A stretch of 64,000 nt of DNA from Ectopseudomonas mendocina (GTDB lineage Bacteria > Pseudomonadota > Gammaproteobacteria > Pseudomonadales > Pseudomonadaceae): the NCBI RefSeq assembly GCF_016008875.1, contig NZ_JADTQG010000019.1:53514-117513 (forward strand). Reading direction: 5' to 3'. The first letter of the stretch is position 1. Every line of letters starts with the position of its first letter. The notes below the pieces were generated by a model. The model was not told the DNA's origin and ran no database searches. It saw only the letters and a list, made by a program, of their open reading frames with translations. Below, piece after piece: positions 44,180-53,300 of this stretch. A program made the position numbers and the translations under genes.

Positions 44180-44950
44180 ATGAAGAAGCTGCTGACTGCA
44201 ATCGCCGCTTGCGCGGCCTTCTCGGCCCAGGCCGAAACCCTGAGCGTCGCCGCCACCCCGGTGCCGCACGCGGAGATCCTCGAGTTCGTCAAACCGGCCC
44301 TGGCCAAAGAAGGCGTGGAGCTGAAAGTGCGCGTGTTCACCGACTACGTGCAGCCCAACCTGCAGGTACAGCAGAAGAACCTCGACGCCAACTTCTTCCA
44401 GCACCAGCCGTACCTGGACGAGTTCAATGCCAGCCGCAAGACCGAGCTGGTCAACGTTGCCGGTGTGCATGTCGAGCCCTTCGGCGCCTACTCCAGCAAG
44501 ATCAAGGATCTGAGCGAGCTGGCGCAAGGCGCCACCGTGGCCATCCCCAACGACGCCACCAACGGCGGCCGCGCCCTGCTGCTGCTGCAGAAGGCCGGCG
44601 TGATCACCCTCAAGCCGGAAGCCGGCATCCTCGCCACGCCGAAGGACATCGTCGAGAACCCGAAAGGCATCAAGGTGCGTGAACTGGAAGCGGCCACCCT
44701 GCCGCGCGTGCTGAGCCAGGTCGACGTTGCCCTGATCAACACCAACTATGCCCTGGAAGCCAAGCTGAACCCGACCCAGGACGCCCTGGCCATCGAAGGC
44801 AGCGACTCGCCGTACGTCAACATCCTGGTGACCCGCGCTGACAACAAGGACAGCGACGCCGTGCAGAAGCTGGTCAAGGCCCTGCACAGCGCCGAGACCA
44901 AGCAGTTCATCGAAGAGAAATACAAGGGCGCCGTCATACCGGCGTTCTGA
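44180..44950 (+). CDS. metQ: Methionine ABC transporter binding protein
   Basis: A 256-residue NlpA/MetQ-family binding protein. The signal peptide MKKLLTAIAACAAFSAQA lacks a lipobox, so this MetQ appears freely periplasmic and not lipid-anchored as in E. coli. Ligand-domain signatures include VAATPVPHAEIL, FTDYVQPNLQ and NFFQHQPYLD. The ribosome-binding site AAAAGGAAC precedes the ATG. A clear intrinsic terminator follows, ending the metNIQ operon. Confidence 0.95.
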   Translation: MKKLLTAIAACAAFSAQAETLSVAATPVPHAEILEFVKPALAKEGVELKVRVFTDYVQPNLQVQQKNLDANFFQHQPYLDEFNASRKTELVNVAGVHVEPFGAYSSKIKDLSELAQGATVAIPNDATNGGRALLLLQKAGVITLKPEAGILATPKDIVENPKGIKVRELEAATLPRVLSQVDVALINTNYALEAKLNPTQDALAIEGSDSPYVNILVTRADNKDSDAVQKLVKALHSAETKQFIEEKYKGAVIPAF

Positions 44951-44977
44951 TCGCCGCACAGGTCCCAGCTGTAGCCA

Positions 44978-45012
44978 ATGCCGCGCCGCTGCCAAGCCGC
45001 GCGGCATTTTTT
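44978..45012 (+). terminator. Intrinsic terminator after metQ
   Basis: A 9-bp stem ATGCCGCGC/GCGCGGCAT with a 12-nt loop is followed directly by six T residues, 27 bp after the metQ stop. Confidence 0.9.
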
Positions 45013-45048
45013 ATGGGCGGTACTTCGCGCACCCTACCTGGCTGCCAG

Positions 45049-45195
45049 CGCGGACAAGTCCGCTCCCACAAAAACGGTGCAAGCGCACGGCGGCTCGCCA
45101 CTCATACCGTAGGAGCGGTCTTGACCGCGAAGCTTTTCCTGCTGCGCCATTCGCGGACAAGTCCGCTCCCACAATCCGCTCCCACAAAAATCGGC
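45049..45195. repeat. Cluster of REP-like units
   Basis: Three complete units (45049-45070, 45109-45131 and 45150-45174) and a partial one (45175-45190, TCCGCTCCCACAAAAA) lie between metQ and the LysR gene. The middle unit has the variant core GGTCTTGACC; the outer two have GGACAAGTCC. The partial copy directly abuts the third unit, suggesting slippage. Confidence 0.85.
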
Positions 45196-45295
45196 GCACG
45201 CCCAACCGGCCCTAAGCTTCTCTGGGCGAGTCCAGATGAACAGGCACAGGGCGACTACTGTTCCGGATTGCATGCAGGCTACGACCTCCCAAGGA

Positions 45296-46150
45296 TTAGC
45301 CCCGCAGGCAATCCAGCAGACAGTCCAGCGCCGGCTGGCGCTGCGCACGCCGCAACAGCGCCACCAGTTCACGGTGGAAGGCCAGTTCGCCGAGCTCGAT
45401 CACCCGCAGGCGGGTCGGCCGCTGCAGCCACAGGCCGGCACGCGGCACCAGCGACACACCCATGCCGTTCTCCACCAGACGCACGATGGCCTCCACCTCG
45501 TCCAGCTCCAGCGCCTCGCGCACCGCCAGCCGCTGCTCGCGCAGGAAGCGGCTGACCTGGCGGCCACCGAACGAGGCGCGGTCGTATCGCACGAATGGGT
45601 GCTCGGCGAGCAACTGCAGCGGATCGTCGCCGGCTGCGTCCAGCGGTGCGATGAGCACGAAGGGCTCGCGTGCCAGCGGCACCTCCAGCAGCTCCTTGGG
45701 CAACGGGAACGGCGGCTTGATCAGCAGGGCCAGGTCCAGCTCGCCGGCATCGAGCTGGGTGAACAGCTGCAGCGACACCCCCGGCACCAGCTTCAGTTCG
45801 ACCCGCGGCGCCAGCTGGCGAAAGCGCGGCAGCGCCTCGGCCAGCAGCCCGGTCTGCAGCGTGGCGATGGCGCCGACTCGCAATTCGCCCTGCCACTGAT
45901 CAGCGGCCTGCGGCAAGGCCATCTGCGCATACAGCGCCAGCATCTGCTCAGCCAATGGCAGAGCGTGGCGACCGGCGGCGTTGAGCACGGCGGCGCGGCC
46001 GCTGCGGTCGAACAGGCGCACGCCGAGGTGCTGTTCCAGTACGCGGATCTGCGCGCTGACCGCCGACTGGGTCAGGCCGACCTGCTGCCCGGCAGCGGCG
46101 AAGGTGCCCAGGCGGGCCACGGTGACGAAGGTTTTCAGCTCGCGCAGCAT
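45296..46150 (-). CDS. LysR-family transcriptional regulator
   Basis: A 284-residue LysR protein. The N-terminal helix-turn-helix has LGTFAAAGQQVGLTQSAVSAQIRVLE, followed by a PBP2-type effector domain (VELKLVPGVSLQLFTQLDAGELDLALLI). It is divergent from a VOC-family gene over 112 bp, so that gene is its likely target. An inverted repeat TCAAA-ATTA-TTTGA lies 16 bp upstream of its start. The effector is unknown. Confidence 0.9.
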   Translation of the reverse strand: MLRELKTFVTVARLGTFAAAGQQVGLTQSAVSAQIRVLEQHLGVRLFDRSGRAAVLNAAGRHALPLAEQMLALYAQMALPQAADQWQGELRVGAIATLQTGLLAEALPRFRQLAPRVELKLVPGVSLQLFTQLDAGELDLALLIKPPFPLPKELLEVPLAREPFVLIAPLDAAGDDPLQLLAEHPFVRYDRASFGGRQVSRFLREQRLAVREALELDEVEAIVRLVENGMGVSLVPRAGLWLQRPTRLRVIELGELAFHRELVALLRRAQRQPALDCLLDCLRG

Positions 46151-46165
46151 GAGCGTCTCGATTGA

Positions 46166-46179
46166 TCAAAATTATTTGA
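46166..46179. promoter_or_regulatory. Candidate LysR-type operator
   Basis: TCAAAATTATTTGA has 5-bp inverted arms around ATTA, in the AT-rich divergent region between the LysR and VOC genes. It is close to, but not exactly, the T-N11-A pattern. Confidence 0.4.
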
Positions 46180-46262
46180 GCTTGCTAGAAAGGATATTCG
46201 CTTTCAATCGATTTGGCTGTTGCTAGGCTAGCCCGACAGACAATAACCAGAGGTAATGCGTG

Positions 46263-46688
46263 ATGGCCCTTGCTCCCTTTCACCTGGCGATTCCCGTTTT
46301 CGATCTCGCCGCAGCGCGGCATTTCTATGGCGAGGTATTCGGTTGCGCCGAAGGGCGCAGCAGCGATCACTGGGTCGATTTCGATTTCTTCGGCCATCAG
46401 CTGGTGATCCACGAGGCGCCGAAGATGGCCTACCAGGAAGCGGCCGTGAGCAACCCGGTGGATGGCCACGACGTGCCGGTGCCGCACTTCGGCGTGGTGC
46501 TCGGCTGGGCCGACTGGGAAGCCCTGGCCGAGCGCCTGCGCAGCCGCGAGACGCAATTCGTCATCGAGCCCTATGTGCGTTTCAAGGGCCAGGTCGGCGA
46601 GCAGGCGACCATGTTCCTCCTTGACCCCTGTGGCAACGCCCTGGAATTCAAGGCGTTCAAGGACATCGGCCAGCTGTTCGCCAAGTGA
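46263..46688 (+). CDS. VOC (glyoxalase/dioxygenase) family protein
   Basis: A 141-residue vicinal-oxygen-chelate protein with two betaalphabetabetabeta units. The first begins FHLAIPVFDLAAARHFYGEVFG, with a candidate metal histidine in PFHLAIPV. The second ends FLLDPCGNALEFKAF, where the glutamate is a usual metal ligand. The substrate is unknown. Its divergent LysR neighbour suggests it is inducible. I chose the ATG at 46263; a GTG one codon earlier is equally spaced from the AGAGG ribosome-binding site. It is convergent with the GGDEF-EAL gene. Confidence 0.87.
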   Translation: MALAPFHLAIPVFDLAAARHFYGEVFGCAEGRSSDHWVDFDFFGHQLVIHEAPKMAYQEAAVSNPVDGHDVPVPHFGVVLGWADWEALAERLRSRETQFVIEPYVRFKGQVGEQATMFLLDPCGNALEFKAFKDIGQLFAK

Positions 46689-46730
46689 GCAACTGAGTCA
46701 GATCCGGCGACGGGGCGAGGTAGACGCCGC

Positions 46731-49613
46731 TCAGTCCAGCGGGTGGTCGATCTGCGCGCGCAGCAGTTCGGCGAAGGCGCTGGCCTCCACCGGGCGGCTG
46801 ATCAAAAAGCCCTGGATCTCGTCGCAGTTCTGGCTCTTGAGAAAGTCCATCTGCGCCTGGGTTTCCACGCCCTCGGCGACCACTTTCAGCTCCAGGCTGT
46901 GGGCCATGGCGATGATCGCGCGAGTGATCGCCGCGTCCTCGCTGCCGGGCGAAAGATCGCGGATGAAGGTCTGGTCGATCTTCACGTAGTGCACCGGGAA
47001 GCGCTTGAGGTAGCTGAGCGAGCTGTAGCCGGTGCCGAAGTCGTCGATCGCCAGCTTCACGCCCAGCGCACGCAGTTGCTGGAAGGTGGCGATGACGCTT
47101 TCGACGTTGTCGAGCAGTTGGCTTTCGGTCAATTCAAGCTCCAGGTACTGCGGCGCCAGGCCGGTTTCCTCGAGCACCTGGCGGACCAGGCTGGTGAGAT
47201 TGCCCTGGCGCAGCTGGTGCACCGACAGGTTGACCGACACGCGTATCTGCGCCAGCCCCTGGCGCTGCCACTCGCAGGCCTGCTGGCAGGCCTGGCGCAG
47301 GACGAACTCGCCGATCGGCGCGATCAACCCGGTCTCTTCGGCCAGGCCGATGAACTCGCCCGGCGCCACCATTCCCTGCTGCGGATGGCGCCAGCGCACC
47401 AGCGCTTCGGCAGCATTGAGCTGGTCGTCGGCGAGGTTCAGCTTGGGCTGGTAGAACACCTCCAGCTGACCTTCGTCGATCGCCTTGCGCAACTGGTTCT
47501 CCAGTTGCAGGCGCTCGAGGGTATAGGCCTGCAGGTTGTCGGTGAAGAACTGGAAGGTATTGCCGCCCAGGTGCTTGGCATGCTGCACGGCCATGTTGGC
47601 CTGGCTGATCAGCGCGCTGATCTCGCGTGCGTAGTCCGGCAGCAGGCTGATCCCCAGGGAGGCGCTGACCACCAGCTCGTGACCGCCGACGGTCATCGGC
47701 ACACGCAGCTTGGCCAACAGCCGGCTGGCCACCCGCGCCAGGCTTGAGAGGCTGCCGTAGGCGTCGAGGATGACGGCGAACTCATCGCCCGACAGCCGCG
47801 CGATGCAGTCAGCCTCGGGCAGGTTATGGGTCAGGCGGCGGCTGATCTGACGCAGCAACTGGTCCGCCACTTCATGGCCGAGGCTGTCGTTGAGCAGCTT
47901 GAAGCGGTCCAGGTCGATATGCACCAGGGCGATGCTGCGACCACTCTGCCGCGCGCGCTGGCTGGCCTCGTGCAGGCGCTCCTTGAACAGGGCGCGGTTG
48001 GCCAGGCCGGTCAGCTCGTCGTAGTGCGACAGGTAGCGCAGGCGCTCCTCGGCCTCGCGCCGCGCGGTGAGATCGGCGAAGAAGCCGACGATATGGCTGG
48101 GTCGTCCACTGGCATCGCGCACCAGATTGAGCTGCAACCATTGCGGATAGAGCTCGCCACTCTTGCGCGTCTCGATCAGTTCGCCCTGCCAGGTGCCGCT
48201 GCTGTCCAGCTCCTGGCGGATCAACTGGTACTGCCTGTGCATCTCGCGGCTGCCGATCAGGCTAGTCACGGTGCGCCCGACCACTTCCTCGCTGCCGTAA
48301 CCGGTCACCGAGCTGAAGGCGCGGTTGACCGCCAGCATGCGGTAGTCGGGGTCGAGAATGAAGATACCCTCGCTGGCCGCCTCGAACACCGTCGCCGCCA
48401 GGCGCTGTTGCTGCTCCTGCTGGCGTCGCGCGCTGACGTCGCGCCGCGTGCCGAGCATGCGCCGGACACGCCCGGCGGCATCGCGCTCGACCGCGCGGCC
48501 ACGGTCTTCGACCCAGATCCAGTGGCCATCGACATGGCGCACGCGGTATTCGACCTGATAATCCTCGCTGCGCCCCTTGAGGTGCTGGACCAGCGCCCGG
48601 CGCAGCCGCGGCAAGTCATCCGGGTGCAGGCGTGGCGTCAGATCGCGCAGCATCACCTTGACCTGGCCCGGTTCCAGGCCGAACAGCTCGCGCAGGTGCG
48701 AGTGATGCACCTGATCGCTTTCCAGGTCCCAGTCCCACAAGCCCAGCTCGCTGGCCTCCAGCGCCAGGGCCAGGCGCGCCTGGCTCTTGCCCAGGGCGTG
48801 GGTCGCCTCGTCCAGCTCCAAGGTGCGCTCGGCCACACGCATTTCCAGCTCGCCGTGGGCACTGCGCAATTCGCGTTCGGCGCGGCGGCGTTGTTCCACC
48901 TCGCGCGCCAGTTCTTCGTTGAGTCCTTCTGCGCGCCGCTTGGCATGCTCAAGATTGCTGATCAGCGCCAGGTTATGAAAGCGCTGCAGCAGGCTGCGCT
49001 GCACCAGCCGATTGACCTGCCAGGCGACGATCAGCAGGGCGAGAAACAGGATCACGCTGAGCAGTCCCCAGCCGCGTTGCAGGCCGTTATCGGCCAGCAG
49101 CAGGTAGGCTGCCGAAGGCACCAGGCACGGCAAGGCGAAACTCAGAAAAGCAGGCAGGCTGACGGCATAGGCCACGCTGGCCGAAAGAATCGCCGCGCCG
49201 ATCAGGCCATAGACCAGCGCCTGCTGATAGAACACGTCGGCCGGCACCAGCACGATCACGGCGAACGCCAGGGTCAGGCCGGATGCGGCGGCGCCGAAGA
49301 GGAAGATGCGCTGCCAGTAGGGTTCGGCCTGGCGGCTGGGCAGCGCCTCGTTGAAGGCATTCACCTGAGTCAGGCGCAGCAGCACCAGCAACACCACCCA
49401 GCCCAGCCAGGCCGCGAGCAACGGCGCGCTCTGCTGGCTCCACAGCAACAGACTGCAGGCCAGGCCGACCAGCAGCATGAGCAGGGTGGGCAGGCGCGAG
49501 CCCAGGAACAACAGGCGCGTGCGCTCGACGGTAATGTCCGTGGCGAACTGACGTGCAGCCTGCTGCGGGTCCAGCGTCACCTCTTGAACTACGGCGCTAG
49601 TCGTGGCGGTCAT
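46731..49613 (-). CDS. Membrane-bound PAS-GGDEF-EAL cyclic-di-GMP protein
   Basis: A 960-residue protein. Residues about 35-215 hold five to six transmembrane segments. A coiled coil (about 220-275) leads to two PAS/PAC domains (about 275-400 and 405-520). The GGDEF domain carries SGDEF at 608-612 (RLSGDEFAV). The EAL domain has an intact EAL motif at E736-L738 and DDFGTGYSSLSYLKRFPV. The EAL catalytic features look complete, so phosphodiesterase activity on c-di-GMP is likely; cyclase activity of the SGDEF site is uncertain. The N-terminal membrane part may sense a signal. It is monocistronic and convergent with the VOC gene. Confidence 0.92.
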   Translation of the reverse strand: MTATTSAVVQEVTLDPQQAARQFATDITVERTRLLFLGSRLPTLLMLLVGLACSLLLWSQQSAPLLAAWLGWVVLLVLLRLTQVNAFNEALPSRQAEPYWQRIFLFGAAASGLTLAFAVIVLVPADVFYQQALVYGLIGAAILSASVAYAVSLPAFLSFALPCLVPSAAYLLLADNGLQRGWGLLSVILFLALLIVAWQVNRLVQRSLLQRFHNLALISNLEHAKRRAEGLNEELAREVEQRRRAERELRSAHGELEMRVAERTLELDEATHALGKSQARLALALEASELGLWDWDLESDQVHHSHLRELFGLEPGQVKVMLRDLTPRLHPDDLPRLRRALVQHLKGRSEDYQVEYRVRHVDGHWIWVEDRGRAVERDAAGRVRRMLGTRRDVSARRQQEQQQRLAATVFEAASEGIFILDPDYRMLAVNRAFSSVTGYGSEEVVGRTVTSLIGSREMHRQYQLIRQELDSSGTWQGELIETRKSGELYPQWLQLNLVRDASGRPSHIVGFFADLTARREAEERLRYLSHYDELTGLANRALFKERLHEASQRARQSGRSIALVHIDLDRFKLLNDSLGHEVADQLLRQISRRLTHNLPEADCIARLSGDEFAVILDAYGSLSSLARVASRLLAKLRVPMTVGGHELVVSASLGISLLPDYAREISALISQANMAVQHAKHLGGNTFQFFTDNLQAYTLERLQLENQLRKAIDEGQLEVFYQPKLNLADDQLNAAEALVRWRHPQQGMVAPGEFIGLAEETGLIAPIGEFVLRQACQQACEWQRQGLAQIRVSVNLSVHQLRQGNLTSLVRQVLEETGLAPQYLELELTESQLLDNVESVIATFQQLRALGVKLAIDDFGTGYSSLSYLKRFPVHYVKIDQTFIRDLSPGSEDAAITRAIIAMAHSLELKVVAEGVETQAQMDFLKSQNCDEIQGFLISRPVEASAFAELLRAQIDHPLD

Positions 49614-49935
49614 AGGCGATGTTCTTGTAATGGTTGCCTAAGGGTCTGCGGCGTATATATGGGCGCTCTCAGCCCTGACGTCGCCGGAGAATACCCGAGA
49701 CAGACGCCGCGCCCAACATCGATCTGGGCGATTTCTTGGCCTGGCGCCCAGCTTCTGGCGGGTACCGCCGAGCCGTGCTGGCCCTTGGCCGCCTGTCCGC
49801 GCACGTCTGCGCTCTGACCTGCCGGTCGTCGGTTGCGCCCCGGGCCGCGCTTTTTCAAGCCGAGCGAGGCGCTTGCAGGGCACCGGCAACAGCTCCTAGG
49901 ATGGGCGCCCCACCCCGCATGGACGAACGGCCCAC
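49614..49935. other. Intergenic region upstream of the DUF1266/J-domain operon
   Basis: A 322-bp divergent region. I see no gene. It must contain the promoters of the GGDEF-EAL gene (minus) and the DUF1266 gene (plus). A possible sigma-70 promoter for the latter is at 49873-49902. A weak inverted repeat CTGGGCG/CGCCCAG spans about 49728-49750. Confidence 0.6.
49873..49902 (+). promoter_or_regulatory. Possible sigma-70 promoter of the DUF1266/J-domain operon
   Basis: TTGCAG and TAGGAT are separated by 18 bp and lie about 35-65 bp before the start codon at 49936. Each hexamer differs from consensus at two positions, so this is only a candidate. Confidence 0.4.
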
Positions 49936-50634
49936 ATGGATGAACTGCAGGAAAAATGGCTCTTCGCGCTCTCCGCGCCAATGGTGGCGATGAATCCCGG
50001 AGCGCTCTACGACCTGCCGCGCTTCTACCCTGATCGGGACTTCATCGACCTCAAGGAATCCTGGGACATCGATGATCGCGCCAGCCTGCTGACGATGATC
50101 CAGCGCATGACCGACGACGGCCACGCCAGCGACCTCAGCGCCCTCTATTGGGATCACGCGCGCATGCTGCCCAGCGAATGGCAGGCCCGCCTCGACGGCC
50201 TCGAACAAGGCCAGCGGGTCGTCCACCAGTACGTCGCCGAGACCATCCTGACCTGCGGTGCAGGCGGCATCCGCGCCTGGGACCTGGGGCGCATGAGCTT
50301 TCTCGCCCGCATCGGCGAGCTCAACGGCTGGCTGAGCCCGCAGGAGAACCTCTGGCTGCACAACCGCCTGAGCCTGCGCGCGCGCTACTACTACCAGAGC
50401 TGGCACAGCTACCTGGCCGGCTTCCTGATCGGCCGGGCCTACTGGCGCTGCCTGGGCAGCGAGCCGGCGGAACAGGCGCTGTTGCTCAGTCGCCAGGGCA
50501 GTGACTCGAGCACTTTCGGCATGGTCCAGGAGCTGGCGCTCAATCCGGCGGCGCGGCTCGACCACCTGCCCTGGGAGCTCGAGCTGGACCTGCTGGAAAA
50601 ACCCGACACACTCGAGGAGCTGGACTGGTCATGA
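49936..50634 (+). CDS. DUF1266 domain protein
   Basis: A 232-residue soluble protein. The central text WDLGRMSFLARIGELNGWLS and the following HNRLSLRARYYYQSWHSYLAGFLIGRAYW are typical of DUF1266, the family of E. coli YbeR and YbeU. In E. coli those genes lie beside djlB, djlC and hscC, and here too the next gene encodes a J-domain protein and hscC follows. A role in substrate recognition or regulation of that chaperone is an inference. The stop overlaps the J-domain gene by four bases (ATGA), so translation is coupled. Confidence 0.85.
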   Translation: MDELQEKWLFALSAPMVAMNPGALYDLPRFYPDRDFIDLKESWDIDDRASLLTMIQRMTDDGHASDLSALYWDHARMLPSEWQARLDGLEQGQRVVHQYVAETILTCGAGGIRAWDLGRMSFLARIGELNGWLSPQENLWLHNRLSLRARYYYQSWHSYLAGFLIGRAYWRCLGSEPAEQALLLSRQGSDSSTFGMVQELALNPAARLDHLPWELELDLLEKPDTLEELDWS

Positions 50635-53291
50635 GCTGCTGGGAACACCTTGGCATCGAGCCGACCGATGACCAGAACGCCATCCGCCACGCCTACCGCG
50701 CACGCCTGCCCGGCGTGCACCCGGAGCGTGATCCGGAAGGCTTCCAGGCCCTGCGTGGCGCCTACGAAGAAGCCCTCAACCAGGTCCGCGGCGAAACCCC
50801 GGTGGAACAGCCACAGGCCGCCCCGCTCGGTGCTGGCGAGCAGGCGGTGCAGCAGTTCAACGACCTGCTGGTCGATATCACGCGCCGCTTCCTGCCGCCG
50901 GCCTGGCAGGACTACTGCCGCATGCTCGACCAGTTGCCGCTGGACGTGCTGGACAGCATCGACGGCTCGCTGCGCCACCTGCTGCTGAGCAACGGCCCGT
51001 TGTCGCATCGCTGCGCGGCGATTCTCGCCGAGCGCATGGGCTGGGCCAACCGCCTGATGCAACTGCCCTTCGAGGAGGCCGAGGCGCTCGACCAGTTCCT
51101 GCAGCGCATCGCCGAACCCGACCCGTTCGACCTGGCGTACCTGTCCGCCTGGCCGATGGTCGCCCAGGTGGAAACCCTCTGGTACGTGCGCACCCTGAAC
51201 CACCTGTTCAACTACCGGCCGCTGCAGGAAATGCGCGGTTGGTGCTCGCTGCACCTGTGCCTGCCGATGCCCACCGACCCGGCCTACTACCCAGGCCTGT
51301 ATCGCCAGTGCACCCTGGCCGGCATCGCCCTGGGCGACGCCCTGGAGCACTATCAGGCGCGCCTGGCGCAAACGCCGGACGACCTCGACACCCTCTATAT
51401 GCTGGCCCTGCAGATGCAGCACCATGGCCAGGACGCCGTCGACATCTGGTGCCGGCTGTGGCGCGAACAGCAGTTGCCCGAAGCCAGCGCCTGGCTGCTG
51501 GCCTGGGCCGCCCATCATGCGCCCGAGCGCCTGCCGCTGCTGATCCTCGCCTTCGACCGCAGCCAGAGCGACCTCGGCCTGCAACTGGGCCTGGACGATC
51601 CCGAGCTGATCAACGGTGAGCCGGCCATCAGCCCGCAGACCCTGTCGCGCTGGCAGCGCGCCGCCAGCACCGAACTGCCGCCGCTGGCCCGCACCTTCGT
51701 CGCCTGGCAACTGGGCGACAGCGAATGGCCCCTGCTCGGCGAACTGCTGAATACCCAGGACGAGGCGCTGCACGAGCTCTATCGCCACGCCTGGCTGCTG
51801 CAACGCGGTGACGTTGCCGACCTCGACGCGCTGCTCGCCCTGCCCATCTCCGGTGACCCGCTGCAAGTCGTGCTGCTGGAAGGCCTGCAGCACCAGGCGC
51901 GTCAGCAACGTCAATGGCTGTGCCAGGCGCCGGCCTGGCAGGCGCTGCAGCAGGCGCTGGCGCGCGCAGACGAACAACTGCCGGCCGCGCTGCTCGACAA
52001 CACCGTGGCCCGCTCGCAGATGCTGCGTGGCTTCCGTCGCCTGCGCCATTACGACGACGCCACGCTGCAACGCCTGCGTACCCTCCTCGCGCCGATCGAG
52101 AACTGGCACAAGCCCGCCTGCTTCGAACTGCAACTGACGCTGCAGCAGGCTGGCCGCAGCCTGCCGCCAGTGCCTGACGAGCCGGCCGCGCGCTGGCGTT
52201 GGCAAGGTCAGACGCTGCTGCTGTTGGGCCTGATGGAGCAACCCGAAGACTGGCTGGAACGCCTGGGCGAGCGCCTGGCGACGCTGCCCACCGATCCCGC
52301 GCACCCGGCGCATGAGATCAAGGCGCAACTGCTGACCACCACGCCGCGACGCTGGCTGCTGGCACTCGACGAGCAGGACACCCTGCCCGGCCTGATCGCC
52401 GCCCGCCAGGTCAGCCCGGAGATTCTCCTGCAGGCCACGCGCCTGCCCAGCGCCACACGCATCGAGGCATGCGTGCAGCAGTACGGGCATGAACTCGCCG
52501 TCGACCCGTTCGGCCAGATGCTGCTCGACGCCCTGCTCTATCACGACCCGTCGTTGACCCGCGAGCAACGCGACGAGGCCCTGCAACGGCTGCAGGGCTT
52601 CACCTGCCCCGGCGACTGGTTCGAGCCTTTCCGCCAGGGCCTGATCAGCGGCAAGCCGCAGAGCCTGGCGCAGTCGGTGTGCAAGGACAACAACCTGGAG
52701 TTCACCATCATGCAGGCGATCTTCGAAGGCCTGCGCGAGTTGTCCGGGAGCAAGCCTGCGCAGCTGCCCGGCACCGACGTGCTGCGCAAGCTGCAGAAGG
52801 CCAAGGATTCGACCGCTACGCCGCTGGCGGTTCGCCTGGCCGTGACGCTGTTGCTGGCGCGCTATGAACAGTTGCTGCCAGCGCCCGAGCAGACATCTGG
52901 GCGGGCATCGCAATGGCAGATCTGGCGCCTGGGCGGCCGTCTGAACCGCCTCAATCTCATCTTGCAGACCCTGTGCCTGGCGGGCGTGGCGTTACCACTG
53001 ACCATGGCCTCCGACAAGCTGAGCGGCGACCTGGCCCTGGGGATACTGGGCGTTGCCGTGCTGTTGCTGATCGGCAATCTGCTGCGCCGCCTGCACGACA
53101 TGGGCCGCGGCATCGGCAGCCTGCTGGTGCTGCTGGCCGGCAGCTTCCTGCTGCCCTACATGCTGCTAGTGCTGTTCGTCTGGCCCGGCGACCCGCTGGC
53201 CAACCGCTACGGGCCAGCGAGCGGCCAGGCGCCCGTTGGCGCGCGCGGGCTGCAGGCCCAGCTGCGCCGCCTGAACGGCGTCAAGGAGTAG
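50631..53291 (+). CDS. J-domain protein with C-terminal DUF805-like membrane domain
   Basis: An 886-residue protein in three parts. Residues 2-55 are a J domain (CWEHLGIEPTDDQNAIRHAY) whose HPD tripeptide reads H30-P31-E32. Residues about 60-750 are a long alpha-helical region without recognised motifs, rich in Leu, Gln and Arg. Residues about 765-870 resemble DUF805: hydrophobic helices with LLRRLHDMGRGIGSLLVLL and PGDPLANRYGPA. It therefore looks like a membrane-anchored co-chaperone with a cytoplasmic J domain. The obvious partner is HscC, encoded convergently 9 bp away. It is analogous to E. coli DjlB/DjlC but much larger. Confidence 0.85.
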   Translation: MSCWEHLGIEPTDDQNAIRHAYRARLPGVHPERDPEGFQALRGAYEEALNQVRGETPVEQPQAAPLGAGEQAVQQFNDLLVDITRRFLPPAWQDYCRMLDQLPLDVLDSIDGSLRHLLLSNGPLSHRCAAILAERMGWANRLMQLPFEEAEALDQFLQRIAEPDPFDLAYLSAWPMVAQVETLWYVRTLNHLFNYRPLQEMRGWCSLHLCLPMPTDPAYYPGLYRQCTLAGIALGDALEHYQARLAQTPDDLDTLYMLALQMQHHGQDAVDIWCRLWREQQLPEASAWLLAWAAHHAPERLPLLILAFDRSQSDLGLQLGLDDPELINGEPAISPQTLSRWQRAASTELPPLARTFVAWQLGDSEWPLLGELLNTQDEALHELYRHAWLLQRGDVADLDALLALPISGDPLQVVLLEGLQHQARQQRQWLCQAPAWQALQQALARADEQLPAALLDNTVARSQMLRGFRRLRHYDDATLQRLRTLLAPIENWHKPACFELQLTLQQAGRSLPPVPDEPAARWRWQGQTLLLLGLMEQPEDWLERLGERLATLPTDPAHPAHEIKAQLLTTTPRRWLLALDEQDTLPGLIAARQVSPEILLQATRLPSATRIEACVQQYGHELAVDPFGQMLLDALLYHDPSLTREQRDEALQRLQGFTCPGDWFEPFRQGLISGKPQSLAQSVCKDNNLEFTIMQAIFEGLRELSGSKPAQLPGTDVLRKLQKAKDSTATPLAVRLAVTLLLARYEQLLPAPEQTSGRASQWQIWRLGGRLNRLNLILQTLCLAGVALPLTMASDKLSGDLALGILGVAVLLLIGNLLRRLHDMGRGIGSLLVLLAGSFLLPYMLLVLFVWPGDPLANRYGPASGQAPVGARGLQAQLRRLNGVKE

Positions 53292-53300
53292 CGCGCGCAC

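Noticed and set aside
45049..45195. Possible CRISPR array
   Set aside because: Spacing is irregular, the repeats are palindromic REP-type units in both orientations, and no cas genes are present.
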